15,796 nucleotides of DNA from Thermoplasmata archaeon (GTDB lineage: Archaea; Thermoplasmatota; Thermoplasmata; Halarchaeoplasmatales; Halarchaeoplasmataceae). The DNA lies in assembly GCA_019594025.1 (NCBI GenBank), contig JAFDUB010000031.1:1-15796 (forward strand), read 5' to 3'. The translations under genes and the position numbers were made by a program. The first letter of the stretch is position 1. The number at the start of each line of letters is the position of its first letter. Below, piece after piece: positions 7,161 through 13,516 of this stretch. Below the pieces are notes generated by a model that saw only the letters and a list, made by a program, of their open reading frames with translations, did not search any database and was not told the DNA's origin.

Positions 7161-7328
7161 TCAGGAGCCTTTGACCCTGTCGATAATTTTTTTGATGATG
7201 ACAGGTACCAGCATCCAAAGTATAATAATTAAAAAAATTCCCTCTACCCTCAATAAAATCAGGAGTATAATGGATATGACTGCGAAGACGCTGGCAATCA
7301 ATATAGTTCTTTTATCCACCGGTTTCAT
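7161..7328 (-). CDS. Small two-helix membrane protein at the head of the salvage operon
   Basis: 55 residues from ATG 7328 to TGA 7161-7163. The start is MKPVDKRTILIASVF; hydrophobic spans fall at about residues 8-26 and 30-47, with VEG between them and a basic end (IKKIIDRVKGS). A weak GAGG lies before the ATG, and an AT box at 7348-7357 is at TATA distance. I do not recognise a family. It is 51 bases upstream of the phosphorylase on the same strand, so it is probably the first gene of the operon. A membrane partner of the salvage enzymes or an unrelated small membrane protein are both possible. Confidence 0.55.
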   Translation of the reverse strand: MKPVDKRTILIASVFAVISIILLILLRVEGIFLIIILWMLVPVIIKKIIDRVKGS

Positions 7329-7347
7329 GCCTCTACATTATTCAAGA

Positions 7348-7357
7348 ATAATTAAAA
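7348..7357 (-). promoter_or_regulatory. TATA-like box for the salvage operon
   Basis: AT-rich element read on the minus strand (about TTTTAATTAT), centred about 25 bases before the start at 7328. Divergent hypE has its own candidate box some 25 bases further on. Confidence 0.4.
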
Positions 7358-7371
7358 GGTTGAGGTAAGAA

Positions 7372-7382
7372 AAGTAATATAA
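7372..7382 (+). promoter_or_regulatory. TATA-like box for hypE
   Basis: AAGTAATATAA, about 30 bases before the ATG at 7412. It covers the first base of the upstream candidate ATG at 7382, which argues that the downstream ATG is the real start. Confidence 0.4.
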
Positions 7383-7411
7383 TGGTTAACGGTTTGTGTT
7401 TAGTGATTATC

Positions 7412-8458
7412 ATGGAAGACGATAGAAAGGTGTCGATAGAGGACGGTGCTGGGGGTGAGCTCATGGAGCAGTTAATCACCAACGAGATACTTCCTTTATT
7501 TAAAACGGAAGAGGGAGAGATACGTTTAGACGATCTCGACGATTCTGCTGTTTTCGAAGAAGTTGTGTTTACCACCGATTCTCATACTGTGAAACCGATA
7601 TTTTTTAGTGGAGGTAATATAGGTTCACTTTCTATTTGTGGAACCATCAATGACATACTAGCGCTGGGAGGTCTGCCCGTGGCCATCGCTTCGGCTTTGG
7701 TCCTGCCCGAGGGATTCCCCTACTCTCAATTAAAAAGCATTTTAGAAAGTGCTGCTGAAATATGCAAAGAAACAGGTGTACCTGTCATAGCAGGAGATAC
7801 CAAGGTTGTAGGACGTGATGATTTAGACGAACCGATAATGACCACTTCTGGAATCGGTAGGAGACATCGTCTTTTAGACAACAACTTTGAGCTGGCTGGA
7901 GGGAGAAAAACTCGTTGGCTTTCGGATAAAAATCTGAACGTTGGTGATAAGATAATCCTCTCCGGAACTATAGGTGATCATGGTATGACTATTCTTTCTG
8001 AAAGGGAGGGATACGGGTTTGAGGGAGATATTAAAAGCGACGTTTCGCCTCTTTTGGACGTGATGGATGCCGCACTAAGTGTTGGTGGTGTGGCAGCTGC
8101 CAAGGACCCTACTCGTGGAGGATTGGCTAATACCTTGAATGAATGGGCTAAAAAATCAGAGATCGGTATCGAAGTGGACGAAAGTAAAATACCCATAAGG
8201 TCGTGGGTTGAATCCGCCGGTGAATTGTTGGGTATAGACCCGTTAAACATCGGTAATGAGGGAAAGATGGTGATCGCGGTTCACCCCTCTAGGGCCGATA
8301 AAGTGCTGGGAGGTGTGAGGGAAACAGAGCACGGTAAGCACGCTGAGATAATCGGCGAGGTTGTGGAAGATTTGACTGGAGTTGTATTAAAAACTGAAGT
8401 CGGCGGTAGGCGAATATTGGAGACTCCTATCGGAGACCCGGTTCCTAGAATCTGTTAG
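7412..8458 (+). CDS. hypE: HypE, [NiFe]-hydrogenase maturation carbamoyl dehydratase
   Basis: 348 residues from ATG 7412. An in-frame ATG at 7382 would add MVNGLCLVII, which overlaps the candidate TATA box and is not part of the family. HypE accepts a carbamoyl group from HypF on its C-terminal cysteine and dehydrates it with ATP to a thiocyanate, the cyanide source for the NiFe(CN)2CO centre. Seen here: IEDGAGGELMEQLI (9-22), SGGNIGSLSICGTINDIL (66-83), AGDTKVV (127-133), GTIGDHG (185-191), AKDPTRGGLANTLNE (230-244), GNEGKMVIAV (281-290), VLKTEVGGRRIL and the diagnostic C-terminus GDPVPRIC with the carbamoylated Cys348. About 20 extra residues (roughly 150-175) lie between TSGIG and the NVGDKII strand, as in some relatives. 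No other hyp genes are in the window. Tail-to-tail with the PLD gene. Confidence 0.93.
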   Translation: MEDDRKVSIEDGAGGELMEQLITNEILPLFKTEEGEIRLDDLDDSAVFEEVVFTTDSHTVKPIFFSGGNIGSLSICGTINDILALGGLPVAIASALVLPEGFPYSQLKSILESAAEICKETGVPVIAGDTKVVGRDDLDEPIMTTSGIGRRHRLLDNNFELAGGRKTRWLSDKNLNVGDKIILSGTIGDHGMTILSEREGYGFEGDIKSDVSPLLDVMDAALSVGGVAAAKDPTRGGLANTLNEWAKKSEIGIEVDESKIPIRSWVESAGELLGIDPLNIGNEGKMVIAVHPSRADKVLGGVRETEHGKHAEIIGEVVEDLTGVVLKTEVGGRRILETPIGDPVPRIC

Positions 8459-9990
8459 ACGTCGACTACCTTTTTAGATAGCCATACAAAGGCAAGTATG
8501 AGGATGGGAAGTAACATGAAAGAGGACAAACGCCTCTTTTCTACCGGGCTGTTCTCCTGCTCCCTTACATAGATATTTACAGTGTCCGTGTCCGTATCTC
8601 CCTCTTTATCTATTACTCTAAGTGTAACCTCGTAGGTACCTGCTTGATTAAAAGTCCATTTTACAGTACGTCCCTCTTTGTCGTAAATACCATCTCCTGT
8701 CAGGTCCCATTGGTAGATAGATATATTTTTATGATCCCAGCTGAAACCGCCGTCCAGAGTGATTATCTCGTTTACTTCCGCGTGAATATCCCTTCCCGCA
8801 TCGGCGATAGGACGGTTGGGAAGCATCTTCCAATCGTTTAAAAAAATACTTGAAAAGTATTCGCCAACAGCACCGTTTTCGATAATCAAAGCGATTTCTC
8901 GGTTGTTAGAATACGAGTTCTCGTTCCAGTTAATGCTGGATACCAACACCTTTGAGCCATCAACTATCATACCCTTGTTGTGGACCGACTGAAAACCCTG
9001 CCGATATTCCACCAATCTAGCTTCAAGAGCGATCCCCCTCTCCTCGGCGTAGTCGTTTAATTGGTTTGTTATCTCCAGGTTTTCTTCCGTGTGAAACCAT
9101 GTGGAATCAAGTTGGATTTTAACTTCAACTCCTCTGAGGGCCGCGTTTTTCAATTCCTCTACAAGTGGGTTCGGTTTGTCACCCCAATGGCGTATGTAAA
9201 ACTGCTGAACGTAAATACTCTTTTCAGCGCTTTGGACCATATTTATCAGTTCGTAAGATGTTTCAGGTGCGGTGATTGGTGTAAACTTAAAACTGCCGTG
9301 AACTTCTTGACTATCGAAGCGTGGCTTGTAGTAACCGGTGAAGGGTTCGTAGGGTTCCAGGTATACGCTGGGAGAGATTGGTGAGGAGTAATTCAGGTCG
9401 TTCAAATATACTTCACGATAGTAATTGGTTAGAGAGGTACAATTGACGATAACTCCCCAACCACGATTTCCCCATGTTGGTTCTTTACTGAAACCGTTTC
9501 GACCGAGATTTTCCGAGGTTATAAGGACATGGGTTCCATCCCGTATAATGTATTTTCCGTGAAAGTGAGTAAACTCAGGCCCTTTCACAACGTTTACGTT
9601 TCCACCGGCGTTCTGGATACGAGTAAGTGAAGATAGAGTAGAACCCGATAGACCATCTACTGGTTCTCCATCAACCATCACCGTCACGTTTATACCCTCA
9701 TAAGCTAGGGTACTGACCCTTTCAGAAATGAACTGACAGTTGAATTGATAGGTAGCGATGAGCAGGTCTGATTGGGTTCTATTTAAAAAATTCATGAGAA
9801 CATCGTAAGAAGAATCAGGAGATGAGAACAAGATCGTATTTGTGCTGCACTCGAAGGTTTCCCCCATATGCTCTATTTCGTAGGAAGTAGAGTGAATTGT
9901 TTGCTGGGAATTAAGGGACATCTGATTAAATGATAAGCTCATGGAAGTTATCATGGATAGGCACAGTAGAGCTATTATCAGACGCTTCAT
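8455..9990 (-). CDS. Secreted, membrane-anchored phospholipase-D-family protein with PKD domain
   Basis: 511 residues from ATG 9990. A longer frame reaching 10134 begins inside the tRNA gene and is rejected. Residues 1-30 are a signal peptide (MKRLIIALLCLSMITSM). Two PLD catalytic motifs are intact: H144-G-K146-x4-D151 followed by TSENLG, and H337-N-K339-x4-D344 followed by SSINWNE. They form one active site, so the protein should be a phosphodiesterase acting on phospholipid or nucleic acid outside the cell. A PKD domain fills about 393-477 (RPIADAGRDI, WDLTGDGIYD, GTYEVTLRVIDKEGDTDTDT), and a hydrophobic helix at about 489-506 anchors the C-terminus. Sequons (NRTQ, NVTV, NYSS) fit an outside location. 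A TATA-like box at 10015-10022 is 25 bases from the start, suggesting a leaderless mRNA. The substrate is unknown. Confidence 0.87.
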   Translation of the reverse strand: MKRLIIALLCLSMITSMSLSFNQMSLNSQQTIHSTSYEIEHMGETFECSTNTILFSSPDSSYDVLMNFLNRTQSDLLIATYQFNCQFISERVSTLAYEGINVTVMVDGEPVDGLSGSTLSSLTRIQNAGGNVNVVKGPEFTHFHGKYIIRDGTHVLITSENLGRNGFSKEPTWGNRGWGVIVNCTSLTNYYREVYLNDLNYSSPISPSVYLEPYEPFTGYYKPRFDSQEVHGSFKFTPITAPETSYELINMVQSAEKSIYVQQFYIRHWGDKPNPLVEELKNAALRGVEVKIQLDSTWFHTEENLEITNQLNDYAEERGIALEARLVEYRQGFQSVHNKGMIVDGSKVLVSSINWNENSYSNNREIALIIENGAVGEYFSSIFLNDWKMLPNRPIADAGRDIHAEVNEIITLDGGFSWDHKNISIYQWDLTGDGIYDKEGRTVKWTFNQAGTYEVTLRVIDKEGDTDTDTVNIYVREQENSPVEKRRLSSFMLLPILILAFVWLSKKVVDV

Positions 9991-10014
9991 GATAGGAACC
10001 GTAAAGAGGATAAG

Positions 10015-10022
10015 TATAAAAA
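10015..10022 (-). promoter_or_regulatory. TATA-like box for the PLD gene
   Basis: The minus strand reads TTTTTATA, about 25 bases before ATG 9990. The 83-base gap to tRNA-Ser carries divergent promoters. Confidence 0.45.
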
Positions 10023-10038
10023 TTAAACGGAGTGAACT

Positions 10039-10047
10039 CTTAAATAC
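10039..10047 (+). promoter_or_regulatory. TATA-like box for tRNA-Ser
   Basis: CTTAAATAC, about 25-30 bases before the mature 5' end at 10074. Confidence 0.4.
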
Positions 10048-10073
10048 GATATCTTGTTTGGTTTGGTATAAAT

Positions 10074-10159
10074 GCCGAGGTAGCCTAGCCCGGCCAAGGC
10101 GGTGGCCTCGAGAGCCACTGGTGCTGTGCACCACGGGAGTTCGAATCTCTCCCTCGGCG
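10074..10159 (+). tRNA. tRNA-Ser (anticodon CGA)
   Basis: 86 bases, intronless. The acceptor stem GCCGAGG pairs with CCTCGGC (10152-10158), followed by G73, as expected for serine. The anticodon arm GTGGC-CTCGAGA-GCCAC gives U33 and anticodon CGA, which reads UCG. A long variable arm (TGGTGC-TGT-GCACCA) marks a type II tRNA. The T arm is GGGAG-TTCGAAT-CTCTC with one G-U pair. CCA is not encoded. A run of five T follows at once. Confidence 0.95.
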
Positions 10160-10160
10160 C

Positions 10161-10165
10161 TTTTT
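10161..10165 (+). terminator. Oligo-T terminator after tRNA-Ser
   Basis: TTTTT two bases after the discriminator base, the usual archaeal intrinsic stop signal. Confidence 0.5.
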
Positions 10166-10210
10166 ATAATTCGAACCTTTGTGAGAATTTAAAAAGTGAG
10201 GGAAATATTT

Positions 10211-10230
10211 GATTTTACGTAATCAAAATC
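10211..10230. repeat. Short inverted repeat GATTTT / AAAATC
   Basis: GATTTT-N8-AAAATC, which can also pair as TGATT/AATCA, followed on the plus strand by TTTT. It may be a terminator-like hairpin or a protein site in the otherwise geneless 10166-10406 stretch. Nothing else there is convincing; one 28-codon frame (10262-10348) is unassigned. Confidence 0.3.
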
Positions 10231-10406
10231 TTTTGACAAGCGTGGCATTCGTTCCCGCCTCATGGAAGATTTAAGCACCGTTAAGAATCAAAGATTCTCG
10301 ATGGTTTCGAAGGAATTCTTCGTTAGCCTTCTTTTTGAGCTATTTTAATTTTAAATCACTTGAAAACAACTTAACGGAGATCAAATGCGGGGGGATTGTT
10401 TAAGCC

Positions 10407-10574
10407 TTGATTTATCATCCTTTGTTAGCGGAAATATTTGGACATGAACCTTTGGGATTGAACCATTGGGTAATCGTTTTGCTTGTTGGTCTGTCCACAA
10501 TCCCGATAGTCGAAGTGCTTAAGAAGATGGTAAATATCAAATTAGATACTTCATATATGTTGCATGAGATGTAA
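10407..10574 (+). pseudogene. Remnant: C-terminal end of a P-type cation-transporting ATPase
   Basis: 55 codons from TTG 10407 to TAA 10572-10574, with an in-frame stop two codons upstream. The peptide LIYHPLLAEIFGHEPLGLNH, then WVIVLLVGLSTIPIVEVLKK, matches the last two transmembrane segments and end of P2-type ATPases (SERCA/PacL/PMCA-like), where the usual form is 'IYVPFL...F...PL...WL..L......VE..K'. In an intact pump this follows about 800 residues of transmembrane and catalytic domains, none of which is present. No phosphorylation motif (DKTGT) occurs in the window. I read it as the tail of a deleted gene. Whether it is still translated is unknown; I see no Shine-Dalgarno. Assigned by memory of the family. 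Confidence 0.6.
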
Positions 10575-10603
10575 TATTACTTAAATGGATAAAAAATCGT
10601 TTT

Positions 10604-10636
10604 AACCCTAGAAAATTTTTTTAAAAAAAAGGGGTT
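10604..10636 (-). terminator. Hairpin-forming inverted repeat after the surface-protein fragment
   Basis: AACCC at 10604-10608 pairs with GGGTT at 10632-10636, and the A/T tracts between can also pair. It lies between the two remnant genes just past the stop at 10642 and could serve as a bidirectional terminator. Confidence 0.4.
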
Positions 10637-10641
10637 TCTGT

Positions 10642-11088
10642 TCAGTAGTTCACAGTCCAGACCACTGCGGTATCGGCAAGATTGTGTATCCAGTAACCTT
10701 CACCTGGTGCGAACTCGAAGGAACCTGGGTTGTAATCGTAGGCGAGGTTGTACTCCTCTGCGGAATCGAAGTAACCGATACGGCTAACCTCTGCCGGTAG
10801 ATTGTGGTTACCAATGGTTGAACTGGGCAGTCCGACCATGTTCCATCCGGGCTGCAGTGTGATAGTTGTCTGTGTGGGTTCCGATCCCTCTACCGTCAAC
10901 GTATCATCAACAGTCATCCGTATCCACACACCCATACGGTGGTTCCAGTTCTCCAGAGTGTTGAACCGCTCCGCTCTACCGGGTACGTAGGTGTACCAGC
11001 TGTCGGCGGAGACGTCGTAGTACATCAGCCTATCGTAGTTGCCGGATATACCGTGTTCCTCGTTCTCTACTATGGTAATCAAGTCCAT
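10642..11088 (-). pseudogene. Truncated C-terminal piece of a 'GWN'-domain surface protein
   Basis: 148 codons from ATG 11088. Motifs: SGNYDRLMYYDVSADSWYTY (15-34), RFNTLENWNHRMGVWIRMTV (41-60), ITLQPGWNMVGLP (76-88), APGEGYWIHN and a C-terminal AVVWTVNY. This pattern normally ends long secreted archaeal proteins, and the same domain is embedded in the surface protein at 1351-4605. It lacks a signal peptide and the first strands of the domain (the part equivalent to GYHLLSFPF); in-frame sequence just upstream (YRVLV, then a stop) does not restore them. It therefore looks 5'-truncated, left behind by a deletion, though a short expressed protein cannot be excluded. The stretch looks more G+C-rich than its neighbours, and intact in frame, so loss may be recent. 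Confidence 0.6.
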
Positions 11089-11224
11089 AACTAGTACCCG
11101 ATACTAAACGATTATCGGTAATCTTCATTCTTAATTATTTGTATTTCCAGTATCTTAAACAAGGGTCCTCCTCTCCAGGCCTCTCTTAAATGCAGACCCG
11201 AGTAAAAACAATATTTTATATGTT

Positions 11225-11425
11225 TTAATCCACGATTTTTTTGACGTTCAAGGCTTGATAGCCCCGATCTTCGAACACACTGTCGAATTCAACTCTATCC
11301 CCCTCATCCAGAGAAACACAATTCAATAGTTCGTTACGGTGAACGAAGTGATCTTTTTTCTTTTCATCAGGCTCGACGAAGCCATAGCCTTTCAAAGGGT
11401 TGAAGAATTTTACAGTTCCTTTCAT
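11225..11425 (-). CDS. Cold-shock-domain RNA-binding protein
   Basis: 66 residues, a complete single cold-shock domain (OB fold). It begins MKGTVKFFNPLKGYGFVEPD; RNP1 is KGYGFVEP (12-19) and RNP2 is DHFVHRNEL (25-33), equivalent to the bacterial VFVHFS, with H30-position Arg where bacteria have Phe. The protein binds single-stranded RNA or DNA and in bacteria melts structure in mRNAs. A GAGG lies about 7 bases before the ATG and an AT-rich box at 11469-11478, so unlike several neighbours this gene has a short leader. CspA-type proteins are patchy in archaea, which suggests past gain from bacteria. Single gene; a surface-protein remnant follows on the same strand after 136 bases. Confidence 0.9.
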   Translation of the reverse strand: MKGTVKFFNPLKGYGFVEPDEKKKDHFVHRNELLNCVSLDEGDRVEFDSVFEDRGYQALNVKKIVD

Positions 11426-11595
11426 GTGTTCCTCGTTCGCAATTTACTCAATTAAGTAGTGTCTTACTATTTTTAATTATTTACTGCACACGTCAGCAAC
11501 CCCCTTTCCCGTATATAACACAATTAAATATCGGTAGAGCATGAACTTAGTTATGGTATCACCGCAGGAATCAATCTAATTTATGAAGGCGGTTG

Positions 11596-12906
11596 TTACA
11601 ACCCGGATACAACCTCTTTGAAGGTCTCCAAGTGTTCTTCGATCTCCTCCTCCGTATGCTGTACTGATATCAGCCATTCCTCGTCGGCACCGTAGGACAT
11701 GGGTATTATTCCTCTGTTCAACATGGCGATCCAGTAGTGGTGAGCTTTTTCTTTGTCAACATCTGCCCATTCTCTGAAGTTGGTCACTGGATGGTCGGTA
11801 AACAGGATATCTCCGACGGCGTTTACACCCTGGACCACGGCTTTCAAACCATCATCCTCGATTATATCTTCGTATCCCGACATCAAACGGTTACCCAATC
11901 TTTCAAGCTTGGAATAAGCCTTCCCAGTAAGGATCTCCTGCAGGGTTATTCTACAAGCCTCTATGGATAGGGGGTTAGATGAATAGGTTCCGAACAAACC
12001 TTCCGGCCCCACTCCGTCTATTATTTCACCCCTACCTGCCACCGCTCCTATGGGTAAGCCGCCGCCTATTGCCTTTGCCAGAGCGATAATATCCGGCTCT
12101 ACTCCGTAGTAATCGCACGCACCGCCGGGTGCGATCTTCACACCGGTTTTTACCTCATCGAATATCAATAGAACGTTCTCCTCCTCTGTGAGCTTTCTTA
12201 GCTCCGCGAGATACCCCTCTTCAGGAGGGATAACACCTTTGTTCATCATCACCGGCTCCACCATCACTGCAGCTATATCCCCTCGATTCTCCCGAAGTAC
12301 ATCCTGCATCACTTCTATATCGTTGAAGGGTGCGATAAGTGTATCTTTTAGGACACCGCGCGGTATTCCCTTACCGTGGGGTACCGGTGTCGGCCGTTCT
12401 TTAGGACCAACTTTAGATAAATCGGGTATTTTACTCACGTGCAGGGAATCGGCGACACCGTCGTAGGCACCTTCTATCTTCACTATCTTCTCCTTTTTCG
12501 TATACCTTCTTGCAAGCCTCACCGCATAGAGGGTGGACTCGCTTCCGGAGTTGGTGAACCGTACCTTTTCCACCGGAAAACGTTTAACGATCTCCTCGGC
12601 AGCCACACGGCTGTTATCGTGTAAAAATCCGTATATGGTGCCCCTTTCCAGTTGTTTTTTCAATCCTTCTACCATCTTGGGGTGAGCGTGACCTCCGATC
12701 AACACTCCCCAGCATAGGTTGTAATCGCAGTACTCGTTTCCGTCAACATCCCGGAGCTTACTCCCTTCCGCCCTATCTACAAAAAACGGATATGGATCGA
12801 ATGAAGGAGCGGAACCTCCCACTCCTCCTGAAAGTACCTTCTGCGCCTTTTTGTACAAATCACTCGAGGTTTGAGTCCTTCCGACATAAGTCTCTTCTTC
12901 GCTCAT
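11596..12906 (-). CDS. Class III PLP aminotransferase, glutamate-1-semialdehyde aminomutase-like
   Basis: 436 residues, full length for the family. Landmarks: VLSGGVGGSAPSFDPYPFFV (24-43), RDVDGNEYCDYNLCWGVLIG (52-71), GHAHP, FTNSGSESTLYAVRLARRYT (117-136), IFDEVKTGVK (248-257, Asp250 contacting the PLP nitrogen), LAKAIGGGLPIGAVAG (276-291, Schiff-base Lys278), and FGTYSSNPLSIEA. It is closest to HemL (glutamate-1-semialdehyde 2,1-aminomutase, tetrapyrrole synthesis) among families I know. But the usual EGCYHGHAD stretch reads EGAYDGVAD, with His changed to Asp, DEVMTGFR reads DEVKTGVK, and no hem gene is near. So a related enzyme acting on another amino acid or amino ketone is equally likely. 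An AT-rich box over the stop of the OsmC gene suggests it may have its own promoter. Confidence 0.78.
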   Translation of the reverse strand: MSEEETYVGRTQTSSDLYKKAQKVLSGGVGGSAPSFDPYPFFVDRAEGSKLRDVDGNEYCDYNLCWGVLIGGHAHPKMVEGLKKQLERGTIYGFLHDNSRVAAEEIVKRFPVEKVRFTNSGSESTLYAVRLARRYTKKEKIVKIEGAYDGVADSLHVSKIPDLSKVGPKERPTPVPHGKGIPRGVLKDTLIAPFNDIEVMQDVLRENRGDIAAVMVEPVMMNKGVIPPEEGYLAELRKLTEEENVLLIFDEVKTGVKIAPGGACDYYGVEPDIIALAKAIGGGLPIGAVAGRGEIIDGVGPEGLFGTYSSNPLSIEACRITLQEILTGKAYSKLERLGNRLMSGYEDIIEDDGLKAVVQGVNAVGDILFTDHPVTNFREWADVDKEKAHHYWIAMLNRGIIPMSYGADEEWLISVQHTEEEIEEHLETFKEVVSGL

Positions 12907-12933
12907 GTTACCGGAGCCATATACGGAAAATCA

Positions 12934-12942
12934 TTTTTAAAC
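12934..12942 (-). promoter_or_regulatory. TATA-like box for the aminotransferase gene
   Basis: Minus-strand GTTTAAAAA region spanning the OsmC stop codon, about 25-30 bases before ATG 12906; no Shine-Dalgarno is seen between. Confidence 0.35.
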
Positions 12943-13383
12943 TATTCTAACTTCCACTTCTACACTTCTTCCAAATGTATCGTCCACCGGACACCTTCTT
13001 TCTATCTGCTCGACGAACTCAGGTATCTTATCTTCGGGAATACCTTTGATGTTCTTTATATCCACCTCTACCTTCTGCAGGCCGGGCATCACATCCAGGT
13101 TGCCACCGACTCCCCTAGGGTCCAGACCTCCTTTGATCTCCAGTTGGAAATCTTCTAATTCAAAACCCATCTCTTTGGCCACAATAGTACCGGTGAAATC
13201 CAAGCAACCTCCCAGAGCCGCCAGCAGTACCTCTATTGGATTCGGGCCCTTGTTTGTACCTCCCATGGCCTCGGGTTCATCGATCGTTATAGAAAATTCA
13301 CGCATACTCGCTTCGCATTCGAATCCGGATTTCTTCCCTACCTCCACAGTGAAGTTTTTCAACCTTTTCTTATCTCTAACCAT
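12937..13383 (-). CDS. OsmC/Ohr-family thiol peroxidase
   Basis: 148 residues. The two reactive cysteines are present: Cys60 in LAALGGCLDFTGTIVAKEMG and Cys131 in ERRCPVDDTF. The family reduces organic hydroperoxides through these thiols. PEAMGGTNKGPNPIEVLLAA (37-56) is the hallmark stretch before the first cysteine. OsmC-type rather than Ohr-type is suggested by RRCPVDDTF. It acts in the cytoplasm. It lies 30 bases upstream of the aminotransferase on the same strand. An AT box at 13408-13416 is 25 bases before ATG 13383, suggesting a leaderless mRNA. Detoxification in an anaerobe would fit oxygen or peroxide exposure, but the substrate is not shown by the sequence. Confidence 0.9.
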   Translation of the reverse strand: MVRDKKRLKNFTVEVGKKSGFECEASMREFSITIDEPEAMGGTNKGPNPIEVLLAALGGCLDFTGTIVAKEMGFELEDFQLEIKGGLDPRGVGGNLDVMPGLQKVEVDIKNIKGIPEDKIPEFVEQIERRCPVDDTFGRSVEVEVRIV

Positions 13384-13407
13384 ATTATCAGGTCGTTAAT
13401 GGTTTTC

Positions 13408-13416
13408 TTTTATTTA
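13408..13416 (-). promoter_or_regulatory. TATA-like box for the OsmC gene
   Basis: The minus strand reads AAATAAAAG, 25-33 bases before the start codon. Confidence 0.35.
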
Positions 13417-13445
13417 GTCTCTTGCTTAATCCTAATCTTGTCACA

Positions 13446-13478
13446 GATATTGATTAAAACAATAGATCCAACAATATC
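13446..13478. promoter_or_regulatory. Possible operator: nested inverted repeats between divergent genes
   Basis: GATATTG at 13446-13452 is repeated inverted as CAATATC at 13472-13478, and TATTG-N7-CAATA forms a tighter palindrome at 13448-13464. It sits in the 133-base divergent gap between the OsmC and STAND ATPase genes, just upstream of the ATPase TATA-like box. It may be a regulator site for either gene. Confidence 0.35.
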
Positions 13479-13485
13479 CGATAGT

Positions 13486-13494
13486 TTTTTTAAT
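13486..13494 (+). promoter_or_regulatory. TATA-like box for the STAND ATPase gene
   Basis: TTTTTAATA, about 25-30 bases before the ATGATG at 13517, with no Shine-Dalgarno in between. Confidence 0.4.
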
Positions 13495-13516
13495 ATCTCA
13501 AACACTATAACCCTCG

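Noticed and set aside
9991..10134. N-terminal extension of the PLD gene up to an ATG at 10134
   Set aside because: It would start inside tRNA-Ser and put 48 non-secretory residues before a clear signal peptide beginning at 9990.
10130..10159. Attachment-site duplication of the tRNA-Ser 3' end
   Set aside because: I found no second copy of the tRNA end in the window, so an integrated element bounded here is not supported.
10223..10348. Open stretch upstream of the ATPase scar (peptide MEDLSTVKNQRFSMVSKEFF)
   Set aside because: 28-40 codons, in a different frame from the ATPase fragment. A faint likeness to the segment preceding the last ATPase helices is too weak to claim.
11591..11603. Palindrome GGTTGTTACAACC at the aminotransferase stop codon
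   Set aside because: It is short, overlaps coding sequence and has no T-run after it; too weak to call a terminator.
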